From CANHEE01 sp043777755 (GTDB taxonomy: Bacteria; Bacteroidota; Bacteroidia; Chitinophagales; Saprospiraceae): a stretch of DNA of 14,981 bases. The stretch is from contig JAYWHK010000010.1 of NCBI GenBank assembly GCA_043777755.1, positions 1-14,981 of the forward strand. The letters run 5' to 3'. The translations under genes and the position numbers were made by a program. The notes beneath the pieces were generated by a model. The model saw only the letters and a program-made list of their open reading frames with translations, was not told the origin of the DNA and did no database searches. This document shows, one piece after another, positions 6,623 through 14,834 of the stretch. The stretch's first letter is position 1; each line of letters begins with the position of its first letter.

Positions 6623-7267
6623 ATGTTAAAAAATAGAAAATTGTTTGGAATCATCGTAACAACCTTGTTTGTTGTTGTTTTTCCAGCACTGTCATGGTAT
6701 TATTTGCAAAAAGGCGCAAATTATCGCATCAATGCACTCAAAGAAATTAGACAAAATTTAGGAAAAACAGGAGCTTTTTATTGTGCGCCCATCAATTGGA
6801 AGCCTTTGAATCAAGACAGCTTGAAGGGGCGAATTACGATTGTTAATTTTGTAAAAAAAGATGGGCAATTCACTGATAAACAGTCTATTACAGCACAAAA
6901 ATTACACGATCAATTTGGGGAGCGACATGATATTTTCTTCATCTCTTTGCTCGAAAATGCAGACAGTACTGAAGCGGCTGCTTACTATGCCAAACAAAAA
7001 ATCAAGCGCATCAATAAGTCTTATTTTGTTGTACCAAGCAATGATGTTTTGAAAAAATCGTGGCTGGAAAATTTCAAATACTCACTCAAAGATGATTTTT
7101 CGCAAAAAGAATGTCCCTATTATGTCTATGTAGATGCCGACGGAACGATTCGTAATTATTATGATGTGAATGATGAGAATCAAATCAAAAAAATGGTAGA
7201 ACACATCGCCATGAAAATCTTTGACAAAAAAGAAAATCCAAGATTGACAAGGGAAATTGAAAAGTAA
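6623..7267 (+). CDS. SCO-like membrane-anchored thioredoxin-fold protein lacking CxxxC
   Basis: A 214-aa protein with a single N-terminal membrane helix (about residues 7-28) and a periplasmic domain arranged like SCO1/SenC: LKGRITIVNFV (strand before the active site), FGERHDIFFISLLENADS (SCO-like second strand), and PYYVYVDADGTIRNYYDVND, matching the SCO ending that precedes the last helix. In true SCO proteins the first strand runs into a CxxxC copper site and a conserved His lies further on. Here that stretch reads FVKKDGQFTDKQ, with no cysteine, and no matching His is visible. Copper delivery to CuA therefore seems unlikely. It may be a structural or regulatory paralogue. It is the last gene of the plus-strand operon, before a strong terminator. 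Confidence 0.72.
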   Translation: MLKNRKLFGIIVTTLFVVVFPALSWYYLQKGANYRINALKEIRQNLGKTGAFYCAPINWKPLNQDSLKGRITIVNFVKKDGQFTDKQSITAQKLHDQFGERHDIFFISLLENADSTEAAAYYAKQKIKRINKSYFVVPSNDVLKKSWLENFKYSLKDDFSQKECPYYVYVDADGTIRNYYDVNDENQIKKMVEHIAMKIFDKKENPRLTREIEK

Positions 7268-7297
7268 AAAAAACAAACACCCTTTCCACAAGTTACT

Positions 7298-7346
7298 AAA
7301 AAAGTGATAAATAACTGCTTTTAAAACAGTTATTTATCACTTTTTT
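7298..7346. terminator. Strong bidirectional terminator between convergent genes
   Basis: A perfect 20-bp stem (7298-7317 with 7327-7346) starts with A6 and ends with T6 and closes a short loop (cttttaaaa). It can end the SCO-like operon on the plus strand (stop at 7267) and the SusCD operon on the minus strand (stop at 7391). Confidence 0.92.
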
Positions 7347-7390
7347 AAATAATAAAAGCCGTTAGCTAATTTTTAACAGCTACCTAACAC

Positions 7391-8899
7391 CTATTTTATA
7401 TCCCACCAAAGCCTTGTTTTCAAATCGTCTTTATTGCCAAGTTGTCTGATAGCATCTTGGTAATTGACGGAATTTTTGGTTTGTTCTTCTTGTGGATAAG
7501 TTAGGCGCATCGGCGCAGCTTTGTTTCCTAAATCAGAAAGCGCACCATCAACAGGAGCAATGAGTTTATCAAAATCTAATCTACGCCATTCAGACCAACC
7601 TTGCAATCCTTGTGGATAAAGTGCTATCCATTTTTGCACACCTATTTTTTGCTGCCAATTCCCTGGTACAACACTATATTTCACTGTACTTTGGTTCAAG
7701 TAAGCACTAATAGCGGCGGCATCATCAATTCCCCATTCATTCATGGAAGCAATAATCCCTTTGTTGTACCAATCTTGAGCGGTACCCGCTACATTCCAAC
7801 CTCGTTCTTTTGCTTCCGCTAAAATAAAACAAACTTCGGCATAGTTCATAAAAGTTGCTTTTGCATCAGGTGCTAAGACATCGTAAATTTTGAAACCATT
7901 ACCCGCTAAAACAGCCGCCGCTCCCGAAGGTTGTGAATAAATACTTGGAGCTTCTCCTGCTGCCACACCAAAAGATTGCCCGTAAGGACGTCCTTTGTAA
8001 TTGCCGTTAGCATTTTTATCAGAAAAGGCTGCTACTCTTGGATCTTTTAACGGATTTAAAGTATTGTCTATCAATACATTAGATATGCAAAAGTCAGCAT
8101 CACCTCGTGTTACCCTATCGTTATTTAATCGACAATTATTGGGTTGCCCACTAAGGCAAGTGAAGTAAGCATTATCACTATTCTCTGAGAAGGCAGCTGA
8201 GGCTGCTTTTTCAATTTCTGCTTTTGCCAATGCGGGTTCTACATCAGACATACGCATTGCAACTCTTAGCATTAAACTATTTGCAAATTTTTTCCATGCC
8301 TTCAAGTCACTATGATAGATAATATCGGCATCTCCAAAAGCTTTTTCGCCTTCTACAATTTGGGCAGTTGCTTCTTTGAGTTCTTTGAGTAAATCAGCAT
8401 AAATGGCTTTCTGTGCATCGTATTTAGGCGTACGATTGGCAGCCCCTTTTAATGCTTCAAAGTAAGGAATTGGTCCCCATAAATCAGTCATGTACTGATA
8501 AGTGTATGCTTTTAAAATACGTGCGATTGCTATTTGGTTTGCAGCTTCTCCTTTGTTTGTATTCGTGCTATTGATTTGAATAATCTCATTTAAATCATTG
8601 AGTGCTGTAATGTAAAGTTGGGAAAATGCACCACCAATAGCTCCTTGTCGAGGTGCGTAACGTGATTCATCTGTATAATTGTTCGCAGCCCAATATTGCG
8701 CATTGAAAAAAGTGGTTCTACCGCCAATCCATTCATCATGGGTATTGTCCATGATGTCTTTTTGCGCTCTGGTAAGCAAAAAACCAGGAGCAACCGTTGC
8801 TGGATTGTTTGGGTCTATGTTGGTGTCGCCAAAATCACCACAAGCATTTGCCATAAGACAAATAATAAAAACGAATAGATATATATTTCTTAATTTCAT
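7391..8899 (-). CDS. SusD/RagB family nutrient-binding outer-membrane lipoprotein
   Basis: A 502-aa protein with a lipoprotein signal peptide (hydrophobic residues 6-19, lipobox MANAC with Cys20). It has the SusD order: an N-terminal segment with TNIDPNNPATV, TPR-like helices (AQKDIMDNTHDEW; LNEIIQINS; AIARILKAYTYQYMTDLWG), the typical DLWGPIPYFEA motif, KKFANSLMLRVAMRMSD, and a C-terminal part with KWIALYPQGLQGWSEWRRLD. It best fits the SusD-like_2 group. SusD proteins cap the extracellular face of a SusC TonB-dependent channel and bind the substrate, often a glycan or peptide. The substrate cannot be told here because no glycosidase or peptidase gene belongs to the operon. Its start lies 12 nt after the SusC stop, so the two are co-transcribed. 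Confidence 0.93.
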   Translation of the reverse strand: MKLRNIYLFVFIICLMANACGDFGDTNIDPNNPATVAPGFLLTRAQKDIMDNTHDEWIGGRTTFFNAQYWAANNYTDESRYAPRQGAIGGAFSQLYITALNDLNEIIQINSTNTNKGEAANQIAIARILKAYTYQYMTDLWGPIPYFEALKGAANRTPKYDAQKAIYADLLKELKEATAQIVEGEKAFGDADIIYHSDLKAWKKFANSLMLRVAMRMSDVEPALAKAEIEKAASAAFSENSDNAYFTCLSGQPNNCRLNNDRVTRGDADFCISNVLIDNTLNPLKDPRVAAFSDKNANGNYKGRPYGQSFGVAAGEAPSIYSQPSGAAAVLAGNGFKIYDVLAPDAKATFMNYAEVCFILAEAKERGWNVAGTAQDWYNKGIIASMNEWGIDDAAAISAYLNQSTVKYSVVPGNWQQKIGVQKWIALYPQGLQGWSEWRRLDFDKLIAPVDGALSDLGNKAAPMRLTYPQEEQTKNSVNYQDAIRQLGNKDDLKTRLWWDIK

Positions 8900-8911
8900 C
8901 TTTTTAAAATT

Positions 8912-10219
8912 TTAAAATTTAACATTTAGATTAACGCCCCAAGATTTTGTACTTGGAGTTTGCCCACCTTCAATTCCTTGAATATTACTTGTACTTTGTA
9001 CAAAATCAGGGTCAAGATGTGGTAGGTTTTTGTAAAGAATGGCTAAGTTTCTACCAACAATAGAAAGGCTCAATTCACTCATTCTCAACTTATTTGTAAT
9101 AGATTTTGGAAAAGTAAAGCTAAGTGCAACTTCTTTGAGTTTCACAAACGAAGCATCATAAACATCTGCTGCTGCAATATTGTAACCGCCATTAGCAAAG
9201 AAATAACTCTGTGCGGGTAAAGCTGTTTTTTCATCTTCGCCTGTTGTTTCGTAAGTTTTACCATCTGAATTTAAGATTGGACTTCCTTCGGCATCTAATT
9301 TTGCAATTTTCCCAACAGCAATTTTTCCTTTTTCACGAATATCACCTTCTGCGGTTTCTTCAAAAATACCAGAATATTTACCCCACATATTTGTCGTTGA
9401 AAATATATTTCCACCTATTTTATAATCTACCAAAGCTGATAAAGATAAAGATTTATACCTAAGGCTTGTAAAAATTCCTCCTGTAAAATCAGGTAAAATA
9501 TCAGCGATTGGAACGTAACCTGGTGTTGCGAGGTAAAAGCCATGACCATCAGTTAGTTTATTGCCATTGTTATCATATAAGTAATCCTTACCCATGATTG
9601 TACCAAAAGAGCGACCTTCATAAGCGTTGAGTGAGCTTGAAAAACCTCCATCTGCCAAAGGAACATTCAACAAAGAAGGATCATCTGCATTTAACTCTAC
9701 AATTTTATTGAGATTTTTAGCAAAATTTAAGCCCCATGTCCAAGTGAAATCTCCTCTACGGATTGGTGTCGTTGTAAGTTGAATTTCGATACCTTTGTTA
9801 TTGATTAGACCAGCATTGATAAACTGTTCGTTATAGCCTGTTGCGGCAGTCGTTCCAATTGGAATGATCTGATTGCTTGTATTTGCATTGTATAAAGCAA
9901 CGTCAATTCCAATACGATTGTTGAATAATTTTGCTTCCAAACCAAGCTCTATATTTGAAGTTTGTTCTGGCTTCAAACTACTGTTGTTCAATCGGTTAGG
10001 AATGGAGAATGTTGGATTTTTACCAAAGTTATCGCCAGGTTGATACACTTTGGCTAAGTTGTAAGGGTCAGTATCGTTACCGACTTTTGCCCATCCCAAT
10101 CTTAGTTTTCCAAAATTTAAAAATTTAGCTTTTAGTTTTTCTGAAAAAATAAAACTCAAACTTGTAGAAGGATAAAAGTAACTGTTGTTCTCAATAGGAA
10201 AGCGTAGAAGACCAGTCAT
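8912..10219 (-). CDS. SusC/RagA TonB-dependent receptor, C-terminal fragment (frameshifted gene)
   Basis: A 435-aa frame encoding the C-terminal half of the beta-barrel: IENNSYFYPSTSLSFIFSEK, KLRLGWAKVGNDTDPY, the paired-strand pattern LEAKLFNNRIGIDVALYNANT, NKGIEIQLTTTPIRRGDFTW, FTGGIFTSLRYKSLSLSALVDYKIGG, and the terminal SKSWGVNLNVKF with its final aromatic residue. The ATG at 10219 is internal and not a real start. The same protein continues upstream through a displaced segment (10202-10289) to the N-terminal fragment at 10286-12292. Together they span ~1,126 codons, a normal SusC length. As read, this fragment would not be exported because it has no signal peptide. SusD follows 12 nt downstream. 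Confidence 0.88.
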   Translation of the reverse strand: MTGLLRFPIENNSYFYPSTSLSFIFSEKLKAKFLNFGKLRLGWAKVGNDTDPYNLAKVYQPGDNFGKNPTFSIPNRLNNSSLKPEQTSNIELGLEAKLFNNRIGIDVALYNANTSNQIIPIGTTAATGYNEQFINAGLINNKGIEIQLTTTPIRRGDFTWTWGLNFAKNLNKIVELNADDPSLLNVPLADGGFSSSLNAYEGRSFGTIMGKDYLYDNNGNKLTDGHGFYLATPGYVPIADILPDFTGGIFTSLRYKSLSLSALVDYKIGGNIFSTTNMWGKYSGIFEETAEGDIREKGKIAVGKIAKLDAEGSPILNSDGKTYETTGEDEKTALPAQSYFFANGGYNIAAADVYDASFVKLKEVALSFTFPKSITNKLRMSELSLSIVGRNLAILYKNLPHLDPDFVQSTSNIQGIEGGQTPSTKSWGVNLNVKF

Positions 10220-10298
10220 TTCTACCCGTCAAATCAAGGTACAAGAAATTATTGTATCCAAAAGACGCTCCTGTAAATACACTATTTATTTTTTTTTT
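10199..10298 (-). other. SusC segment in a displaced frame between two compensating frameshifts
   Basis: Between the two SusC fragments, reading codons from 10289 downward gives INSVFTGASFGYNNF and then LYLDLTGRNDWSSTL, the highly conserved SusC/RagA motif. The flanking fragments share one frame and this piece is in another, with stop codons in the flanking frame. Restoring continuity needs one more A (or two fewer) in the A10 run of the coding strand (10289-10298 as T10) and one T fewer in ctttcc (AAA at 10199-10201). Confidence 0.85.
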
Positions 10299-12292
10299 AC
10301 AAAATTATTGTCTTCTAAAATATTAATGTTGCCTACAGAGTTCTTTAAATTGTAAAAATTTGCTACATTCAGCCCATCTCTTGTTGATTGGCGATTGATA
10401 CTACTACGTTTTTCCATTTGATTGCCACCTACAAAAGCTGTCAAACTCAATGCATTACTAATGTTTTTGGTATAATTCAAGACCAAATCACGGTTATTTT
10501 CTTTGACTTCGTATAAACTCAAAGTATATTTTGATTGGTCATAACCTCCTTTTGCGATGCGTTCTTCACGACGATCATTGTAACTATCCGTTATTAAGCG
10601 ACCTGTCACTGTCAAACCTTCTATGATTTTGTAGCTCAAACCTACGCTACCGTATGTTCGATTTCGTCTGTCAGTCTGATAGTTTTCATACCTTGTCCAG
10701 TAAGGATTATCCCAATATTGAGGAGCAGGATCATCTACACCTCGTCTATTCCAAGTGCGTTGTGAGCCATCTGGATTTTTATAACTTTTTAAACCATTGA
10801 TATTCAATTGTCTATGATACCATTGGTTAAAATTTTGGAAAATATTGTTGGAAGCATAACCTGCGCCACTACGACCTTTTGTATTGTTGGTATTAAAATT
10901 GGCAACGGCAGAAGCAGAGAGCCTATCCGTCAATTTAGTATTTGCAATAAAACTTGCTGTATTTCGCTGCAAACGACTATTTGGAAAAATACCTTTTTGG
11001 TCAAAATTGGTTAATGACAAACGGAAATTTGCTTTTTCACTACCACCTTCAAAAGCGATATTGGTACTTGCGGTTCTCCCTGTATCAAAAAAATCACGGG
11101 CGTTGTTTGGTGCTGGCGCCCAAAGTTCTGATTGTAAATGATGTGTAACATCACTCGCATCAAAAGAATTCCAACTACGTGCATACAAAGCGTCATCTTT
11201 TCCAAATCCCTTAGGAAAAAGGAGTTTAGGTTTTCCGTTTTCGTACACCTGCTCAGATAAATACTTAAAATGAGTATTGGTTAGTGTCCCATATTTGATA
11301 CCCCAACTTTCATCAACACCATAAATAGGCGTGAGGTCGAAAGAATTAAATACACCAATGGTATCGCCTGCATCACCCAATTGTACGATAGGCAGTTGGT
11401 ATTTACCTTTGCCATCTGATCGACCCAAAGGAACTAAATCGACACCACCGCCATAACTATTTTGGTAATCTGGCATAAGCAAAATTTGGTCATAAGTAAC
11501 GCTTGTATTCAAACTTACACCAATACGATTTTTTTGTTTTCCACCCTTTTTCAGCGTAACCAACACAACGCCATTTGCACCACGAGAGCCATAAAGTGCT
11601 GTTGCCGATTGTCCTTTCAAAACGCTAATCGTTTCGATGTCATTAGGATTGAGGTCTTGAATTGCATTGCCATAGTCGTACCCAGGACCACCTGCTGCTT
11701 GATTGTTTGTCGTAAAATTGGAGTTGTCCATTGGGATTCCATCAACGACAAAAAGTGGTTGATTTTCACCATTGATAGACCTCATTCCTCTAATCAAAAT
11801 TTGACTCGACCCACCAAGCGTGCCGCTACCACCTGTGATTTGAACACCAGCAACTCGTCCTGCCAAAGAGCTGACGACATTCGCATCACGGCTTTTCGTC
11901 AAATCGTCACCTTTGACGGTTTGTACAGCATAGCCTAATGATTTTTCACTTCGTGAAATACCCAATGCCGTTACTACAACATCCGTCAAAACGTTTTGAC
12001 CTTCTTTTAATACAATGATTAGGTCATTGCTGCCTTTTACCAAGGTTATTTCTTGGGTGCCGTAGCCAATAAAACTTACGACAAGTGCTGTTGTGTTGTT
12101 CGGAACGCTCAATTGAAACACTCCCCTTTCATCGCTACTTGCAGCTGTCGCAGTGCCTTTTGCTACGATATTTGCACCAGCGACTGCTATACCAGCAACA
12201 TCGCTAACAGAGCCTTTGATTTGCCGTTGTGCGTGTAGGGAAACAGCAAAACAGAACAACAAAAACGTGAATAAATGTGTTGTTTTTAACAT
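10286..12292 (-). CDS. SusC/RagA TonB-dependent receptor, N-terminal fragment (frameshifted gene)
   Basis: 668 aa. Residues 1-22 are a signal peptide (cut after LHA or LHAQ). Residues ~23-100 are a carboxypeptidase-like regulatory domain (GSVSDVAGIAVAGANIVAKG, SFIGYGTQEI). The TonB-box region DVVVTALGISRSEKSLGYAV follows, then the plug domain (SSLAGRVAGVQI, SQILIRGMRS, PLFVVDGIPMDN, DIETISVLKGQSATALYG, ANGVVLVTLKKG) to about residue 255, and then the first half of the barrel. It runs into a TAA right after three AAA codons from an A10 run, in the middle of the barrel. With the downstream pieces it forms a full TonB-dependent importer that works with the SusD lipoprotein. If the stop is real, the product would be a non-functional half barrel. 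It lies 66 bp downstream of the caspase-TPR gene. Confidence 0.92.
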   Translation of the reverse strand: MLKTTHLFTFLLFCFAVSLHAQRQIKGSVSDVAGIAVAGANIVAKGTATAASSDERGVFQLSVPNNTTALVVSFIGYGTQEITLVKGSNDLIIVLKEGQNVLTDVVVTALGISRSEKSLGYAVQTVKGDDLTKSRDANVVSSLAGRVAGVQITGGSGTLGGSSQILIRGMRSINGENQPLFVVDGIPMDNSNFTTNNQAAGGPGYDYGNAIQDLNPNDIETISVLKGQSATALYGSRGANGVVLVTLKKGGKQKNRIGVSLNTSVTYDQILLMPDYQNSYGGGVDLVPLGRSDGKGKYQLPIVQLGDAGDTIGVFNSFDLTPIYGVDESWGIKYGTLTNTHFKYLSEQVYENGKPKLLFPKGFGKDDALYARSWNSFDASDVTHHLQSELWAPAPNNARDFFDTGRTASTNIAFEGGSEKANFRLSLTNFDQKGIFPNSRLQRNTASFIANTKLTDRLSASAVANFNTNNTKGRSGAGYASNNIFQNFNQWYHRQLNINGLKSYKNPDGSQRTWNRRGVDDPAPQYWDNPYWTRYENYQTDRRNRTYGSVGLSYKIIEGLTVTGRLITDSYNDRREERIAKGGYDQSKYTLSLYEVKENNRDLVLNYTKNISNALSLTAFVGGNQMEKRSSINRQSTRDGLNVANFYNLKNSVGNINILEDNNFVKKK

Positions 12293-12358
12293 AATGTGTG
12301 TTGTTTGTATTATTTTTCTTTAAAAATAACGTGTTATTAAATATTGGTTTTGATTACT

Positions 12359-13312
12359 TTATTGATTGATTTTTTTTAAAATTTTATTAAATTTTCTATT
12401 GCCATGTAAAAAAACAAATGCTTCTTCTTCCAAAATATGCTCTTTCAATGGTAGGTACAAATCGACTGCTTTTTGTAAAAAGCGTAGTGTTTCTTTTTTA
12501 TTCTTATTTTTGGCAGCGAGTATCGCATGCGCAATAGGCGTTTGCCAATCAAAAGGTCTATGAGTATCTAATAGATTAATCCAAAATTTTATTTTTTCAG
12601 TGTCATTATTGTGTGTATAGAATCGAAGATGATTTAGTGCCGTTCCTTCTATTTTAATGAGGTAGTCCCAATGCATAGGAAATAGTAAGCGATAAGATTC
12701 GTCAAAATAAGCTTTTGCTTGTGCAAACTGCCTTTTTTTGTAAGCCATGTCACCTAATTCCGATAAAGCTTCTATATTCAAAGACGGTAAAGGATCTTCC
12801 ATTGCCAAAACAACTTTGAATATGCTATCCGCTTTGTCATATTGTTTTAGCTCTTTGTACATTATGCCCTCTGCTAATTTCAATATTTTTTGCTGGCTTA
12901 CTTTTGCTATGTTGTATTTTTCATTGTATGCAGTCAATTTTTTTAGAATTTCATAGTCCCTAAAAGAAGATATTGCCTCAACAAAATAGCCTATTAGGAA
13001 ACTTTTATCATCTGATGAAATATTAGTATTATACATTAGATCTTCGTAATATTTTACACCTTGTACTTTTCTATTCGTTTTGATATAGATACCACCCAAA
13101 TAAATTTTTACCCAACTTCCGTCAAACAAAGTCAAAGACTTATTAGTGTATTTTTCTGCTTCGAGGTAATTGCCTTTTAAAACTATTAAAGTTGTTGCTT
13201 TTGTGCCATAGGCATTAAACAAATCTGGTCGCATTGCTATCATGCTGTCAGAGATAGCCATACTTTCTTCGGGGCGTATTTGCCACTGTCTGAGCCATGA
13301 CAAGCGTTCCAA
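12359..13312 (-). CDS. TPR-repeat region, C-terminal part of a split caspase-TPR protein
   Basis: 317 aa from a TTG at 13312, all helical, with TPR-like units: WLRQWQIRPEESMAISDSMI, NAYGTKATTLIVLKGNYLEA, KLAEGIMYKELKQYDKADSI, ALSELGDMAYKKRQFAQAKA, and TPIAHAILAAKNKNKKETLR. It has no signal peptide and no real start: the same frame continues upstream of the TTG to 13342 as VKYLPKNYTVLERLSWL. This joins smoothly to the end of the caspase frame (LPKVEEYLQAI) if one base is removed at 13343-13344. It is therefore best read as the tail of the upstream caspase gene, serving protein-protein interaction, and not as a separate gene. Alternatively, if the break is real, it would be a leaderless TPR protein or a remnant. 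Confidence 0.8.
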   Translation of the reverse strand: MERLSWLRQWQIRPEESMAISDSMIAMRPDLFNAYGTKATTLIVLKGNYLEAEKYTNKSLTLFDGSWVKIYLGGIYIKTNRKVQGVKYYEDLMYNTNISSDDKSFLIGYFVEAISSFRDYEILKKLTAYNEKYNIAKVSQQKILKLAEGIMYKELKQYDKADSIFKVVLAMEDPLPSLNIEALSELGDMAYKKRQFAQAKAYFDESYRLLFPMHWDYLIKIEGTALNHLRFYTHNNDTEKIKFWINLLDTHRPFDWQTPIAHAILAAKNKNKKETLRFLQKAVDLYLPLKEHILEEEAFVFLHGNRKFNKILKKINQ

Positions 13313-13337
13313 AACGGTATAGTTTTTAGGTAAATAT

Positions 13338-14834
13338 TTAACTTATGGCTTGCAAGTATTCCTCGACTTTGGGGAGGTCATTAAGATTCGTTAATTCCCA
13401 GCACAAATCCAAATAAGGTGCGCTCCAAGTAGGTGATAATTCTATTGCTCTATTGCCATAGCGGAATACGCTATCGCTTTGCAAAGGGTTATTGTAGATG
13501 TACATTACCTCTATAGCATAATTGATATAGGCTGCGTTGGGTTCTAAGGCAAGTGCTGCTAAGTATTTTTCTTTTGCCTTTTGTTTGAGTGCATTTCGTG
13601 GCTCTTCTGCTGCTTCTAATTGGCTATTGTTGTAAAGGTTATAACCTTCAAAATAGAGTTTTTTAGAAGACAAAGACTTGTACATATAGTGCTTTTCGCC
13701 TAATAAAGACATCGCTTTTTCTAAATAAATAGGGTATTCTTTGTATTTGGAAGGACTATATCGCCAAGTATTTGCTTCATAAGGGTCATTATCGAGTAAA
13801 GCATTGATTGCTTGTTGTACTTCATTGAGCAAGGCGACGGCAAAATTGCGCTTCATCATGCCCAAAATAGGATATAATGTTGATACTTTGAGGAGTTGCT
13901 CGTAGTAGTCATCGCTACATTCTCCTTTTGGATAGAGTAAATCTCCATTTTCGAGGGATTTTTTAAAATCGTTATACAACTTCTTTGTTTTTTCATCAGC
14001 TTGCGCTAAAATTTCTTCTTCTAAACCTTTCGACACAATCGTAGAAATCATTACCTCTCCTGTTGCTTTTTCTTTTTTCAAGGCAAGCAAAGTTGTATTA
14101 TCCACAAAGGAGATTGTCTGTTGCAAATTGCCCACGACAAAAGGAATCTGGCTGTGTGGCGCAGTTTCGCTCGGTACAATATCTTGCAAATAGCGGTTTA
14201 TTTCCATTAGGCTCACTTCTCCATTGGCACTTTTATCCGCTAAACCTGTCAATCCATCTATCAAGTGCCATGAAAAAACACCTCGACCTTTGCCCCATTG
14301 TTCCCCTTCGAGTGAAAATTCATTGGGCTGGCAACTCATGATTTTGACCTCATTGGCAAATTGTTTGGAAATAGAAGCGGCAGTTGCTTGTGTACCGTTG
14401 ATGCTTGTTCCTGCTAATTTTCCAGCATGGCAAGCATCAGTACAAAGCAACACTTTTACTTGACTTTCTGAAAGTGTCGCAATAATTTCTTGTAAATCCC
14501 GTAAATTCAACGCACCAACCATATATACATTCGCTGGCGAATCGTAGGTAAGAAGGTAGCCTGGTTGCGCTCGGGTTTTACTCTCCACATCGCCATGACC
14601 TGAAAAGTAAAAAATAAATTGATCATTTGGCTTGCAAACGTCCAACATGGAATAAATCGCTGTGCCAACAGCTGCATTTGTCGCTTTTGAGTTGGTAAGC
14701 AAGGTAATATTGTCGTCTTTCACATTGCCACCTGCTGACGATTTGAGCCAAGCACTGAACGCTTCTGCATCTTTGTGTGCATATTTCAAATCGGGAATAT
14801 CTTTGTGCTGATAATCCGAAACGCCAACAACCAC
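13338..14834 (-). CDS. Caspase family (peptidase C14) protein with TPR tail, frameshifted at both ends
   Basis: 498 aa from a GTG at 14834. Residues 1-240 are a caspase/orthocaspase p20-like domain: VVGVSDYQ and AHKDAEAFSAWL at the front, the catalytic His in FIFYFSGHGD (His80), an acidic pocket region (LLTYDSPA), and the catalytic Cys in LLCTDACHAG (Cys135). ANEVKIMSCQPNEFSLEGEQ and GRGVFSWHLIDGL follow, as in Bacteroidota members of the family. Residues ~290-498 are helical and turn into TPR-like repeats (KEKYLAALALEPNAAYINYA, GNRAIELSP). Such enzymes cleave after basic residues in the orthocaspase/metacaspase groups; the substrate is unknown. The GTG is unlikely to be the start, because KGTTYAV upstream of it belongs to the first strand. 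The TPR frame ends prematurely and continues at 12359-13342. Confidence 0.87.
   Translation of the reverse strand: MVVGVSDYQHKDIPDLKYAHKDAEAFSAWLKSSAGGNVKDDNITLLTNSKATNAAVGTAIYSMLDVCKPNDQFIFYFSGHGDVESKTRAQPGYLLTYDSPANVYMVGALNLRDLQEIIATLSESQVKVLLCTDACHAGKLAGTSINGTQATAASISKQFANEVKIMSCQPNEFSLEGEQWGKGRGVFSWHLIDGLTGLADKSANGEVSLMEINRYLQDIVPSETAPHSQIPFVVGNLQQTISFVDNTTLLALKKEKATGEVMISTIVSKGLEEEILAQADEKTKKLYNDFKKSLENGDLLYPKGECSDDYYEQLLKVSTLYPILGMMKRNFAVALLNEVQQAINALLDNDPYEANTWRYSPSKYKEYPIYLEKAMSLLGEKHYMYKSLSSKKLYFEGYNLYNNSQLEAAEEPRNALKQKAKEKYLAALALEPNAAYINYAIEVMYIYNNPLQSDSVFRYGNRAIELSPTWSAPYLDLCWELTNLNDLPKVEEYLQAIS

Noticed and set aside
11462..11938. 158-codon open frame on the plus strand
   Set aside because: It is antisense to the well-conserved SusC plug domain; its Cys- and Thr-rich composition is typical of a shadow frame.
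12325..12338. Palindrome-like operator aataac-gt-gttatt before SusC
   Set aside because: Only 6 bp per arm in very AT-rich DNA and no clear promoter box beside it; chance is likely.
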